Positions 16,767-24,981 of a stretch of 37,743 nucleotides of DNA are shown here, in pieces. Under the pieces are notes generated by a model that saw nothing but the letters and a program-made list of their open reading frames with translations, ran no database searches and was not told where the DNA came from. Source of the DNA: Candidatus Binatia bacterium. GTDB taxonomy: Bacteria > Desulfobacterota > Binatia > UBA1149 > JAJCZL01. Numbering within the stretch: the first letter of the stretch is position 1; each line of letters begins with the position of its first letter. The stretch lies in NCBI GenBank assembly GCA_028278325.1, contig JANQEO010000465.1, positions 1 to 37,743 of the forward strand, given 5' to 3'. Position numbers and translations under genes: made by a program.

Positions 16767-17600
16767 TCAGTTGCCCGCCACCAGACGTACGTGCACCGCG
16801 TGGACCGTGTATGGAATCCCCTCGGATTGTTCGAGTCCCTCGATAGCAGCCCTGACGGCAGCGTTGCACGCTTCGCGGCGGTCCGGCGGCACGGCATCCA
16901 ACTGACCCTGCGCACGCGCGACCCACCAGCCCCAATGGCCGTCGAGATCGTCGTAGTAAGCCTGCAAGTCCTCCTCTATCTCCAAACGCGAATCCGGAAA
17001 GCTCGCAGCGAACAGCTCTCTAGTCGCATCAAGGTCGAGTTGCTGGCGAAGCTTGGCCGCCTGAAGCAGCTGTCGCGGCCCCATGAACTTCAGGAATATC
17101 GGCGTCAGCACCTTGGCGAACTCATGGCCCGTACGACGTCCCGCGAACACGATGTCCATCTGCCCTTCATCGCCGAGCACGCGGGCCAGTTCGGATAGCG
17201 CCGGCTGAGGGTCGGGCACCCAGTGAAACGCCATGAGGCTGAAGAGATAATCGACCGACGCCGCCTCCAGGGGCATGGCCTCGAAGCGCCCGTCGACCAC
17301 GCGAACGTTGGGGCGATCTCGGCATAACCCCACGGCGCCTTCGCGCATTGCGGCGGCGGGCTCCACGCCGACGATCTGTGTCGACGGTCCCACCATTTCG
17401 GCTACCCGAACCAGGTATTCGCCCGTGCCACAGCCGACGTCGACGATTCTGTCAAAGTGCGATGCCGGCCTCAGCCACGCGAATGCCTTGTCGGTAGCAA
17501 GCCCCCAACACGATCCCAGGTTGGCGTCGCCACCGTACATCCCTGCCCTGTTCGAGTACGCGCGAACGACCTGGTCGGGCTTGTCCGGCCTCTTAACCAC
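16767..17600 (-). CDS. Class I SAM-dependent methyltransferase
   Basis: 277 residues from GTG 17600, which overlaps the end of the ACP gene by eight bases behind GGTAGGA. Motif I RIVDVGCGTGEYL (51-63), acidic post-I GVEP, FEAMPLEAASVDYLFSLMAFHWVPDPQPALSELARVLGDEG (UbiE/BioC-like post motifs). The region around motif post-II (LMAFHWV) recalls BioC-type enzymes, which methylate malonyl groups on ACP, but similarity by eye does not prove this. The C-terminal 90 residues are variable. With an ACP immediately upstream, an acyl-ACP or the released product is a plausible substrate. Confidence 0.85.
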   Translation of the reverse strand: MVKRPDKPDQVVRAYSNRAGMYGGDANLGSCWGLATDKAFAWLRPASHFDRIVDVGCGTGEYLVRVAEMVGPSTQIVGVEPAAAMREGAVGLCRDRPNVRVVDGRFEAMPLEAASVDYLFSLMAFHWVPDPQPALSELARVLGDEGQMDIVFAGRRTGHEFAKVLTPIFLKFMGPRQLLQAAKLRQQLDLDATRELFAASFPDSRLEIEEDLQAYYDDLDGHWGWWVARAQGQLDAVPPDRREACNAAVRAAIEGLEQSEGIPYTVHAVHVRLVAGN

Positions 17601-17874
17601 TTCCTACCGTATCGGCGACGTGGTTACAGAGACCTCGGATGGAGGTCAGATTGTCGGGGTCGACTTCCATGAGATCGATCGTGCAGTCGGCCTCGTCCTC
17701 GAGGAATGCGATCAACTCGAGAAACCCCATCGAGTCGATCACGGCCTTCTCGAGAAGATCCGTCTCGGGCCCTAAGTCCGCCGGCACTTCGGCATCGGCC
17801 CCGACACGCTCCTGAAGCCATCCCATAGCGGCAGTCTCAAGGGTTTCACGTTCGATAACGTTCGAGTTTGCCAC
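17593..17874 (-). CDS. Free-standing acyl carrier protein
   Basis: 93 residues from GTG 17874. The longer open frame to 18048 antisenses the preceding gene and lacks carrier-protein features. Helix I (ETLETAAMGWLQERV), acidic loop (DLGPETDLLEKAVIDSMGFLELIAFLED) with phosphopantetheine site Asp47-Ser48-Met49, and helix III/IV (DLMEVDPDNLTSIRGLCNHVADTV) give a complete ACP/PCP fold. The DSM-GFLELI helix fits discrete ACPs. It needs a phosphopantetheinyl transferase from elsewhere. It is flanked by FAD and flavin monooxygenases and a methyltransferase, which argues for specialised metabolism or lipid tailoring rather than fatty-acid synthesis. No ketosynthase or adenylation domain is adjacent. 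Confidence 0.88.
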   Translation of the reverse strand: MANSNVIERETLETAAMGWLQERVGADAEVPADLGPETDLLEKAVIDSMGFLELIAFLEDEADCTIDLMEVDPDNLTSIRGLCNHVADTVGSG

Positions 17875-17944
17875 TGTACCAATGCGTCCTGCAACGGCTC
17901 GGCGCCCTGACCACGCATACGCGTGGGCCTTTGAATAGTTGTCG

Positions 17945-19159
17945 TCAGCCGTCCTCGCCGAAGAAGGACCGGCGCATGGCGTCGTCGGGCACGCACAGGT
18001 CGGGTCCGGCCAAGGGAGTGTCTGGAATGCGGGTCGGGTCTGCGGCAATCAGGGGAAGCGCACGCCCGCGGCGCTCGTCGGCTTCCTCGCCGATCTCGAG
18101 GAAGAGATCCGTATACCAGGTGTCGACCAAGCGGATCGCCTCGCTCCCGTGATCGTGAGCCTCGGCGTAGGCATGGCCGGCCTCGTTCCAATCCTCGGAG
18201 CCGGTTAGGGATTCACCCAGCACCCGAACGTCGCGCAGCGTTTGGGACATCCCCTGCCCCCAGGTCGGATCGCCCGTCGATGCCGCATCGCCGATCAGCG
18301 CGACGCCGTCACGGTAGGGATGATCCACCCATTCATCGGTAGCATCAAAGGTGGCGAGAGGCCCGGCGGGTTTGGCCTCGGAGAAATATTCGGTCGGCAC
18401 ACCGAGCCGAACCGACGTCTCCATGAAGCGCTCGACATCGCGGCCGCCCTGCAAGCGCTGGAACGAGGATGCAGCATGATACCCGATGTAGGCGCGCACC
18501 CGGCCACCTCCCTGGGGGAATACCCAGCTCATCAAGCCTTGAGACGCAGCGAAGCGGGAATGCATCGCGTCCTCCGGCGCGCTCATACCGTCGATCAGGA
18601 CTCCCCCGAAGAAGCGTCGTTGCTCGGCACGCTTGGGCTCCAAGTCCGCCCACTTGCGCACCGCCGAACCGCGCCCGTCGGCACCGACTGCCAAACGCGC
18701 CCGCACGGTCTTCTCACTACCGTTTCTCGTGTAGGTCACCTCGGCCGGTTGCCCCGGCGTGACGGCTTTGACGGCGGTTCCGCGCAGAACATCCGCGCCG
18801 GCATCGACGGCAGCTTGCCACAGCAACTCCTGCATCTCCGGATGATAGTAGGTCAAGACCGGTAGATGCTGGGGCACGGTCTCGACCAGATCGCGGCTAG
18901 GCAACTGCACGCCGTCGAGTTCGGCTGCCCAGTAACGGAGTTCATGACCGCAGGCATCGTGTAGCAGATCGTAGAGGCCCAAGGCTCGTGCCTCGCCGCA
19001 GCCCCACGGCACGAGCACCTCGCCGCGCACCCTGTCCTTGAACTCGGTCGTCTTCTCGAGGACGAGCACGCGCGCGCCGGCCTCGGCCATGACCTTGGCC
19101 AATGCGCAGCCGCCCATGCCACCGCCTATGGTCACTATGTCGTAGTCGGCAACGGTCAC
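17945..19159 (-). CDS. FAD-dependent monooxygenase (PHBH fold)
   Basis: 404 residues from GTG 19159 with TTAGGAA upstream. N-terminal dinucleotide motif DIVTIGGGMGGCALAKVM (7-24), DG motif GADGRGS (159-165) and GD motif ALIGDAASTGDPTWGQGM (287-304) define a class A flavoprotein monooxygenase of the p-hydroxybenzoate hydroxylase/halogenase/geranylgeranyl-reductase group. Trp-halogenase WxWxIP is not seen, so hydroxylation or epoxidation is likelier. It is the first gene of the operon; the ACP follows after 70 bp. It may act on a free or carrier-bound aromatic or acyl substrate (inference). Confidence 0.9.
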   Translation of the reverse strand: MTVADYDIVTIGGGMGGCALAKVMAEAGARVLVLEKTTEFKDRVRGEVLVPWGCGEARALGLYDLLHDACGHELRYWAAELDGVQLPSRDLVETVPQHLPVLTYYHPEMQELLWQAAVDAGADVLRGTAVKAVTPGQPAEVTYTRNGSEKTVRARLAVGADGRGSAVRKWADLEPKRAEQRRFFGGVLIDGMSAPEDAMHSRFAASQGLMSWVFPQGGGRVRAYIGYHAASSFQRLQGGRDVERFMETSVRLGVPTEYFSEAKPAGPLATFDATDEWVDHPYRDGVALIGDAASTGDPTWGQGMSQTLRDVRVLGESLTGSEDWNEAGHAYAEAHDHGSEAIRLVDTWYTDLFLEIGEEADERRGRALPLIAADPTRIPDTPLAGPDLCVPDDAMRRSFFGEDG

Positions 19160-19241
19160 GATTTCCTAACTAGGGGATTGTTGCGGTTGTTTCTAGCTCC
19201 GGCGCAGGTAGATATGCTGACCGCCGCAAGGCGCACCGATC

Positions 19242-19862
19242 ATGGACAAGTCCGTCAAGTTCTGGGACCGGTTTGCGAACCGCTACTCCAAGCAAGCGAT
19301 CGCCGATCCGGATACCTACCAAAGAAAGCTCGAACTGACCTGGAAGTACCTGACGCCGGAATCCCGTGTCTTCGAGTTCGGTTGTGGCACAGGCTCAACC
19401 GCCCTGCTCCATGCACCCAAGGTCAAGCACATCGTCGCCACCGACTACTCACACAACATGATCGAGATCGCCAATCGCAAGCTGGCCGACACCGATCTGA
19501 ACAACGTCGAATTCAAGTGCGCCACACTCTTCGACCTTCCCTACGGCGATGAATCCTTCGACGCCGTTCTCGGACTGAACGTCCTGCACCTGATCAACGA
19601 TCCGGCGAGATACATCGAGAAGGCGTACGCCCTTCTCAAGCCCGGCGGGGTCCTGATAACGAGCACGGCCTGCCTGACAGGCAAGTTCCGGGTACTGAAG
19701 CTCGTGTTGCCTCTCGGAGCTGCCTTGGGATTGATCCCGGAGGTAAAGTTCATGACTCTGGAGGAACTCGAGGGCGACATGACTTCATGCGGCTTCACGC
19801 TGATCGAGAAGCTGCTGCCTCCGAAGCCCACCGGCGCGGTATTTCTGATCGCCAAGAAGTAA
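19242..19862 (+). CDS. Class I SAM-dependent methyltransferase
   Basis: 206 residues. N-terminal helices (MDKSVKFWDRFANRYSKQAI) are typical of UbiE/Methyltransf_11 enzymes. Motif I VFEFGCGTGSTALLHA (about 45-60), post-I ATDYSHNMIEIANRKL, motif II YGDESFDAVLGLNVLHLI and motif III LLKPGGVLITSTACL are present. The C-terminal SAM-MT end (TLEELEGDMTSCGFTLIEKLLPPKPTGAVFLIAKK) recalls a group that methylates lipids or quinol-like compounds. Divergent by 82 bp from the FAD monooxygenase operon, so it may share a promoter region and belong to the same pathway. Confidence 0.88.
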   Translation: MDKSVKFWDRFANRYSKQAIADPDTYQRKLELTWKYLTPESRVFEFGCGTGSTALLHAPKVKHIVATDYSHNMIEIANRKLADTDLNNVEFKCATLFDLPYGDESFDAVLGLNVLHLINDPARYIEKAYALLKPGGVLITSTACLTGKFRVLKLVLPLGAALGLIPEVKFMTLEELEGDMTSCGFTLIEKLLPPKPTGAVFLIAKK

Positions 19863-20081
19863 GCCGACGGGTGTAGCCTCCGCTCTCGCCGAAGCACCGG
19901 CCGACCGCCGTCTTTTCAATCCTGCGAATTCCAAGCCGACTTTTACCATATCTGGCAGGCCGCTAGCGGCGAGTTCGGCGGCCGGGCGCGAAACGCCTAG
20001 CCTCTCCGCTGGCATGCCTGCTGCACATCCTATTTCGGCTTGTCGGGCACTCGGGCAACCTGGCCTGACGGAAAGCGGAGA

Positions 20082-21764
20082 ATGACGACGAGGATGCTCA
20101 GTTACGTACACGGCACCGGCCTAGAGCCCCTTCGCGGGCAAACCGTAGGCCAGTGTTTCGACCGAGCGGTTGAAAGATTCGGCGACAACGAGGCCCTTGC
20201 CGTACCCCACCAGGGCATACGCCTGAGCTATCAGGATCTAGGCCGCAGGATCGACGCACTCGCCGCGGGCCTGGTCTCCCTCGGACTCGAGCCCGGTGAG
20301 CGCATCGGAATAGTCGCGCCCAACTGCGTCGAATGGGTCCTCACTCAATTCGCATCGGCCAAGGCCGGACTGATCCTCGTCAACATCAACCCGGCCTACC
20401 GCAAAGATGAGCTCGCCTACGCCTTGAATACAGTCGGTTGCAAGGCGCTGATCACTACGGTCCGGCTAAAGACCAGTAACTATGTCGAAATGATTCGCGA
20501 GCTGGTGCCCGAGGTCGACGGATGTCGGCCCGGCCGGCTCGAGTCGCAGACGATACCCAGCCTGACGACGCTCATCGTATTGGGGAGAGAGGCGGAAGCC
20601 GGCATGCTCTCTTTCGACGATGTCGCCACGCGCGGCACTCGGGCTGAACATCAACGCCTCGAGGAACTCGCCGACGTTCTGCAGTTCGACGATCCGATCA
20701 ATATCCAGTTCACCAGTGGAACGACCGGCTCACCCAAAGCCGCCACGCTGACCCATCACAACATCGTGAACAACGCCTACTTCGCAGGCGAGAAGATGGC
20801 GCTGTCGAGCGTGGACCGGCTCTGCATACCTGTGCCCATGTACCACTGCTTCGGAATGGTGCTGGGGACGCTCTGCGCCGTGGCCCACGGCGCCACCAGC
20901 ATCTTCCCCTCGGAAAGCTTCGACGCGGGCGCTGTTTTGGCGACGATCGAGTCCGAGGGCTGCACGGCTGTTCATGGCGTGCCGACCATGTTCATCGCCG
21001 AGCTCGACCATCCGGACTTCGCGCAACGCGACATGAGCACTCTACGCACGGGCATCATGGCGGGAGCCCCCTGCCCGGAAGAGCTGATGAAGCGCGTCGT
21101 CGAAGAGATGCACGCCCAGCAGATCACCATAGCCTACGGGATGACCGAAACCGGCCCGGTGAGTTTCCAGACGTCCGTGGATGATCCGCTCGATCGGCGC
21201 GTCACCACTGTAGGCCGCGTGCTACCGCACACCGAGATCAAGATAGTAGACAGCGAAGGGAGGATCGTGCCGCGCGGCGAGCCGGGTGAACTACTGACCC
21301 GCGGGTATCTCGTCATGCGTGAGTACTGGAACGACCCCGAGCGCACTGCGGCGGCGATCGATGCCGGCGGCTGGATCGCCAGCGGCGACCGCGCGGTGAT
21401 CGATGAAGAGGGCTACTGCAAGATAGTCGGGCGCATCAAGGACATGCTGATCCGTGGCGGCGAGAATATCTTTCCTCGTGAAATCGAAGAGTTTCTGTAC
21501 ACTTGCCCCAAGATCGAGGAGGTCGAGGTCTTCGGCGTGCCGGACGAGAAGTACGGGGAGGAGGTCTGTGCCTGGATCAAGCTGCGCCACGGCGCCAGTG
21601 CCAGCGAGGACGACATCAGGGCGTTCTGCGAAGGGCACATATCCCACTTCAAGATCCCCCGCTACATTCGTTTCGTCGACGAGTTTCCGATGACTGTTAC
21701 CGGCAAGGTCAAGAAGTACGTGATGCGCGAGATCATGACCGAAGAGCTCGGCTTGGAGCAGTAA
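20082..21764 (+). CDS. Acyl-CoA synthetase, ACSF2-like AMP-forming ligase
   Basis: 560 residues from ATG 20082 (GCGGAG upstream; a start at 20040 adds 14 unrelated residues). The N-terminus [30 protein letters not shown] and [21 protein letters not shown] follows the mitochondrial medium-chain ligase ACSF2 closely. P-loop [17 protein letters not shown] (211-227), A5 YGMTETG (352-358), A7/A8 [21 protein letters not shown] and catalytic Lys in TVTGKVKKY (Lys542) are intact. Reaction: acid + ATP + CoA to acyl-CoA, probably medium or branched chain. First gene of the BCAA-type operon, two bases before E1-alpha. Confidence 0.93.
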   Translation: MTTRMLSYVHGTGLEPLRGQTVGQCFDRAVERFGDNEALAVPHQGIRLSYQDLGRRIDALAAGLVSLGLEPGERIGIVAPNCVEWVLTQFASAKAGLILVNINPAYRKDELAYALNTVGCKALITTVRLKTSNYVEMIRELVPEVDGCRPGRLESQTIPSLTTLIVLGREAEAGMLSFDDVATRGTRAEHQRLEELADVLQFDDPINIQFTSGTTGSPKAATLTHHNIVNNAYFAGEKMALSSVDRLCIPVPMYHCFGMVLGTLCAVAHGATSIFPSESFDAGAVLATIESEGCTAVHGVPTMFIAELDHPDFAQRDMSTLRTGIMAGAPCPEELMKRVVEEMHAQQITIAYGMTETGPVSFQTSVDDPLDRRVTTVGRVLPHTEIKIVDSEGRIVPRGEPGELLTRGYLVMREYWNDPERTAAAIDAGGWIASGDRAVIDEEGYCKIVGRIKDMLIRGGENIFPREIEEFLYTCPKIEEVEVFGVPDEKYGEEVCAWIKLRHGASASEDDIRAFCEGHISHFKIPRYIRFVDEFPMTVTGKVKKYVMREIMTEELGLEQ

Positions 21765-21766
21765 GC

Positions 21767-22873
21767 GTGCCGAACGAGACCGGAAAGAAGCCGATGTTGG
21801 AGACCGTCGCTACGTTCTCCATAGACCGGCTGGCTTTTCTCGACGAGCAGGGCCGTGCCCAGGGGCCCCTCCCCGACTTCGCCAACGAGAAAGCCGAGCT
21901 CGTTCGGCTGTACGAAGCCATGGTCTTGACGCGGACCTTCGATGCCAAGGCGGTCGCCCTGCAACGCACCGGCCGTCTGGGTACCTATGCGTCGTCTCTC
22001 GGCCAAGAAGCTGTGGCCGTGGGCATCGGCGCGGCGATGCACGATGACGACGTGCTCGTCCCGTCGTTCAGAGAGCATGGGGCTCAGCTGCTGCGGGGCG
22101 TGACGATGACCGAGCTGTTCCTGTATTGGGGTGGCGACGAGCGCGGGAGTGACTTTTCAGGACCTCGCGAGGATTTCCCAGTGTGCATACCGGTGGCCAG
22201 CCAGGTTCCCCACGCCGTCGGTGTGGCGATGGCGATGGAACTGAGGCGGCAGAAGCGCGCAACCGTCTGCGTTTGTGGCGATGGCGCAACCTCCAAAGGG
22301 GACTTTTACGAAGGCATAAACGCGGCGGGCATCTGGAAACTGCCGGTGGTGTTCATCGTCGACAACAACGAGTGGGCGATATCGGTGCCGCGCTCGGCAC
22401 AAACGGCCGCCGAGACCCTTGCTCAGAAGGCTGTAGCGGCAGGCATGGAAGGCATCCAGGTCGACGGCAACGACGTCGTCGCCGTACGCCACGCGGTCGC
22501 CGAGGCCGTCACCAGAGCACGGGCCGGCGGCGGACCGATGCTGATTGAATCTCAAACCTACAGGCTTGCCGACCACACGACCGCCGACGACGCCAGCCGC
22601 TACCGCGACGATGCCGACGTGAGCAAACACTGGGTCGGCGAACCGGTAGCCCGCCTGAGGTCCTTTCTCGTAGAACAGGAACACTGGAACAAAAAGGACG
22701 AGGAACAACTGCTCGCGCGCTGCAGAGACGAAGTAGAGGCCGCAGCCGAACAGTTCCTCACCGTCGCGCCACAGGAGCCGGAATCGATCTTCGACCATCT
22801 GTTCGCCGAGCTACCCGAAGAGACTGCTGCTCAGCGACGCTCGTTAAGCGACACGGGCCAAAGCGATGAGTGA
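21767..22873 (+). CDS. 2-oxoacid dehydrogenase E1 component, alpha subunit
   Basis: 368 residues from GTG 21767 with GGAG upstream; ATG 21794 with GGAAAG is an alternative. Thiamine-diphosphate motif GDGATSKGDFYEGINAAG...VDNNEW (GDG 171-173, NN 200-201). The phosphorylation-loop-like HTTADDASRYRDDADV is typical of E1-alpha from PDH/BCKDH complexes of the two-chain type. It decarboxylates the 2-oxo acid and passes the acyl group to E2 lipoyl. Sequence alone leaves pyruvate or branched-chain 2-oxo acid open; the adjacent leucine-type dehydrogenase and acyl-CoA ligase favour branched-chain substrates. Confidence 0.92.
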   Translation: MPNETGKKPMLETVATFSIDRLAFLDEQGRAQGPLPDFANEKAELVRLYEAMVLTRTFDAKAVALQRTGRLGTYASSLGQEAVAVGIGAAMHDDDVLVPSFREHGAQLLRGVTMTELFLYWGGDERGSDFSGPREDFPVCIPVASQVPHAVGVAMAMELRRQKRATVCVCGDGATSKGDFYEGINAAGIWKLPVVFIVDNNEWAISVPRSAQTAAETLAQKAVAAGMEGIQVDGNDVVAVRHAVAEAVTRARAGGGPMLIESQTYRLADHTTADDASRYRDDADVSKHWVGEPVARLRSFLVEQEHWNKKDEEQLLARCRDEVEAAAEQFLTVAPQEPESIFDHLFAELPEETAAQRRSLSDTGQSDE

Positions 22874-23858
22874 AGTCGCACCCGACACCACCCTCGTCGA
22901 GGCCGTAACTCTGGCGCTGGCCCGGGCGATGAGCGAGGACGAAGAAGTGCTCGTACTCGGAGAAGACGTCGGCGTAGACGGCGGTGTCTTCCGAGCAACC
23001 CAAGGGCTACGCGCACGCTTCGGTGACGAGAGGGTCCGAGATACTCCACTTTCCGAGCTGCTCATCGCTGGAGTGTCTGTCGGGCTTGCCGCCCAAGGCT
23101 TCAAGCCCGTTGCAGAGATACAGTTCATGGGATTCATCTATCCGGCCATCGGCCAACTCCTCAACCATGCATCACGTTTGCGCACTCGCACGCGCGGGCG
23201 GCTTACCTGCCCCATGGTGCTGCGCGCACCGTACGGCGGCGGCATAGGCGCACCGGAACACCACTCGGAGAGCACCGAGGCCCTGTTCGCACACATACCC
23301 GGACTGCGAACCGTGATCCCGTCGAGCCCCGAACGTGCCTATCGTCTGCTGCTGGCGGCTATTCGCAATCCGGATCCCGTCGTCTTCCTGGAACCCAAGC
23401 GGATATACAGAGCAGCAAAGGAAGCAATCAGCGACGATGGGAAGCCCGGCGAACTCGACCGTTGTTTCGTGTTGCGAGAAGGCGCGGACTTGACCTTCGT
23501 TACCTGGGGCGCGATGACGGTGGAAACTCTGACTGCAGCCGACACACTGGCCGGCGAAGGATTCGACTGTGAAGTGATCGATGTGGCCACACTCAGGCCG
23601 CTTGATACCCAGACAATCCTGGAATCCGTGGAAAAGACTGGGCATTGCGTAATTGTGCATGAAGCCCCGAGGACGGGCGGCTTCGGTGCGGAGATTGCCG
23701 CACAGTTGGCGGAGCACGCACTGGTGTCACTTCTCGCTCCTGTCGAACGCGTTACCGGGTACGACACCGTGATCCCGTATCCGCGCCTGGAAAAACACTA
23801 TCTACCGTCCGAACAGCGGATCCTGGAGGCGGCGCGACGGGCGCTGACATTCGAATGA
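22866..23858 (+). CDS. 2-oxoacid dehydrogenase E1 component, beta subunit
   Basis: 330 residues. ATG overlaps the alpha-subunit end by eight bases (ATGAGTGA), typical of coupled heterotetramer subunits. It has the E1-beta transketolase profile: LVEAVTLALARAMSEDEEVLVLGEDVGVDGGVFRAT, FGDERVRDTPLSELLIAGVSVGLA, EIQFMGFIYPA, AHIPGLRTVIPSSPERAYRLLLAAIRNPDPVVFLEPKRIYR, and the C-terminal half with DVATLRPLDTQTILESVEKTGHCVIVHEA. Glu in LGEDV is the cofactor-activating residue by family knowledge. Forms alpha2beta2 with the upstream product. Confidence 0.93.
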   Translation: MSEVAPDTTLVEAVTLALARAMSEDEEVLVLGEDVGVDGGVFRATQGLRARFGDERVRDTPLSELLIAGVSVGLAAQGFKPVAEIQFMGFIYPAIGQLLNHASRLRTRTRGRLTCPMVLRAPYGGGIGAPEHHSESTEALFAHIPGLRTVIPSSPERAYRLLLAAIRNPDPVVFLEPKRIYRAAKEAISDDGKPGELDRCFVLREGADLTFVTWGAMTVETLTAADTLAGEGFDCEVIDVATLRPLDTQTILESVEKTGHCVIVHEAPRTGGFGAEIAAQLAEHALVSLLAPVERVTGYDTVIPYPRLEKHYLPSEQRILEAARRALTFE

Positions 23859-24970
23859 CGGTATTCCACCTACCGGATCTCGGTGAAGGCCTCCAGGAAG
23901 CGGAGATCGTTACCTGGCATGTCTCGGTCGGCGACCATGTGGTTGCCGACCAACCCTTGGTCGCCGTGGAGACGGAGAAGGCCGTCGTCGAGATCCCCGC
24001 TCCGCAGTCAGGACGCATCGCGAAGCTCTGCGGCCAAGCCGGCGACGTCCTTCGCATCGGCGATCCCCTAGTAGAGTTCGGCGAAGGAGAACCCGCAGAC
24101 GAAGGCACGGTCGTGGGCAAGGTCGAAGGCGCCGCGCCGTCACCGACCGAAGCGGTCGTCGAGAAAGGCCGCAGGCCTTCCGCGCCGAGTGTATCCAAGG
24201 CGCTTCCCGCCGTGCGCGCCCTCGCGAACCGGCTCGGGGTAGAGCTGAGCCGCGTGGCCGGCTCGGGACCCGGTGGACGCATCACGGCTTCCGACGTCGA
24301 GAAAGCGGCGCGCTCGACCCTACCCAAGGACCTGGAAGGCCTGCAGCCGTTGCGGGGTGTCCGCCGTTCCATGGCGCGCAACATGAGCCGCGCACACGCC
24401 GAGGTGGTTCCCGCAACCGTAACCGAGGATGCCGACATCAACGGGTGGGCCGGCGGGCAGGATCCGACCATGCGTCTTGTCAGGGCAGTTGCCCGTGCCT
24501 GCGAGGCCGAGCCCGCCCTCAATGCCTGGTACGATGGCGCGTCCGAAGCGCGCCGCTTCAACGAGCAAGTCGATCTGGGCATCGCCATGGATACCGAAGA
24601 CGGCCTGTTCGTGCCGGTACTGCGCGACGCCGGCAACCGCGACGTAGAGGATCTCAGGCGTGGCCTGGACGCGCTCCGTGCCGATGTCAAAGCCAGGACC
24701 GTTCCGCCCGGAGAGCTGCGCGGTCAGACCATCACCTTGTCGAACTTCGGGATGATCGCCGGACGTTATGGTGCGCTGGTGATCGTCCCGCCCCAGGTCG
24801 CCATACTCGGCGCCGGCCGCATAGCCGAACGCGTGGTCGCAACGGGCGGACAAGCGGTGGTTCGCCGCACCCTGCCGCTGTCGCTCACCTTCGATCACCG
24901 CGCCGTGACCGGGGGTGAGGCTGCAAGGTTCTTGTCGACGGTCATCGCCGACCTCGAGTACGAAAAGTGA
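23855..24970 (+). CDS. 2-oxoacid dehydrogenase E2, dihydrolipoamide acyltransferase
   Basis: 371 residues; ATG overlaps the E1-beta TGA (ATGA). One lipoyl domain (1-76) with lipoylation site Lys42 in VETEKAVVEIPAP; a flexible linker; peripheral subunit-binding domain (PSVSKALPAVRALANRLGVELSRVAGSGPGGRITASDV, about 111-148); catalytic acyltransferase domain from about 160. The active-site motif usually DHRxxDG reads FDHRAVTGG (346-354), so the His is kept (348) but the Asp is Thr. Similar TGG variants occur in BCKDH-type E2 proteins of some GC-rich bacteria as I recall, so it may be functional. One lipoyl domain fits BCKDH E2. Confidence 0.92.
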   Translation: MTVFHLPDLGEGLQEAEIVTWHVSVGDHVVADQPLVAVETEKAVVEIPAPQSGRIAKLCGQAGDVLRIGDPLVEFGEGEPADEGTVVGKVEGAAPSPTEAVVEKGRRPSAPSVSKALPAVRALANRLGVELSRVAGSGPGGRITASDVEKAARSTLPKDLEGLQPLRGVRRSMARNMSRAHAEVVPATVTEDADINGWAGGQDPTMRLVRAVARACEAEPALNAWYDGASEARRFNEQVDLGIAMDTEDGLFVPVLRDAGNRDVEDLRRGLDALRADVKARTVPPGELRGQTITLSNFGMIAGRYGALVIVPPQVAILGAGRIAERVVATGGQAVVRRTLPLSLTFDHRAVTGGEAARFLSTVIADLEYEK

Positions 24971-24976
24971 GGAAGG
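24971..24976 (+). promoter_or_regulatory. Shine-Dalgarno GGAAGG deciding the leucine-dehydrogenase start
   Basis: GGAAGG lies five bases before ATG 24982 and directly after the E2 stop codon. A GTG at 24967 would overlap the E2 end and lacks such a site. Confidence 0.65.
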
Positions 24977-24981
24977 AAACC

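Larger units (their letters stand above)
13778..19159 (-). other. Putative operon: carrier-protein-linked oxidative tailoring cluster
   Basis: Order of transcription: FAD monooxygenase, 70-bp gap, ACP, methyltransferase (8-bp overlap), luciferase-like monooxygenase (no gap), GNAT-like (4-bp overlap), GT87 glycosyltransferase (4-bp overlap). The chain of overlaps suggests co-translation. Two oxygenases, a methyl donor enzyme, an acyl transferase and a glycosyltransferase around a lone ACP resemble a minimal tailoring cassette. There is no KS, A, C or TE domain, so the acyl group must be loaded by an enzyme encoded elsewhere. Confidence 0.7.
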
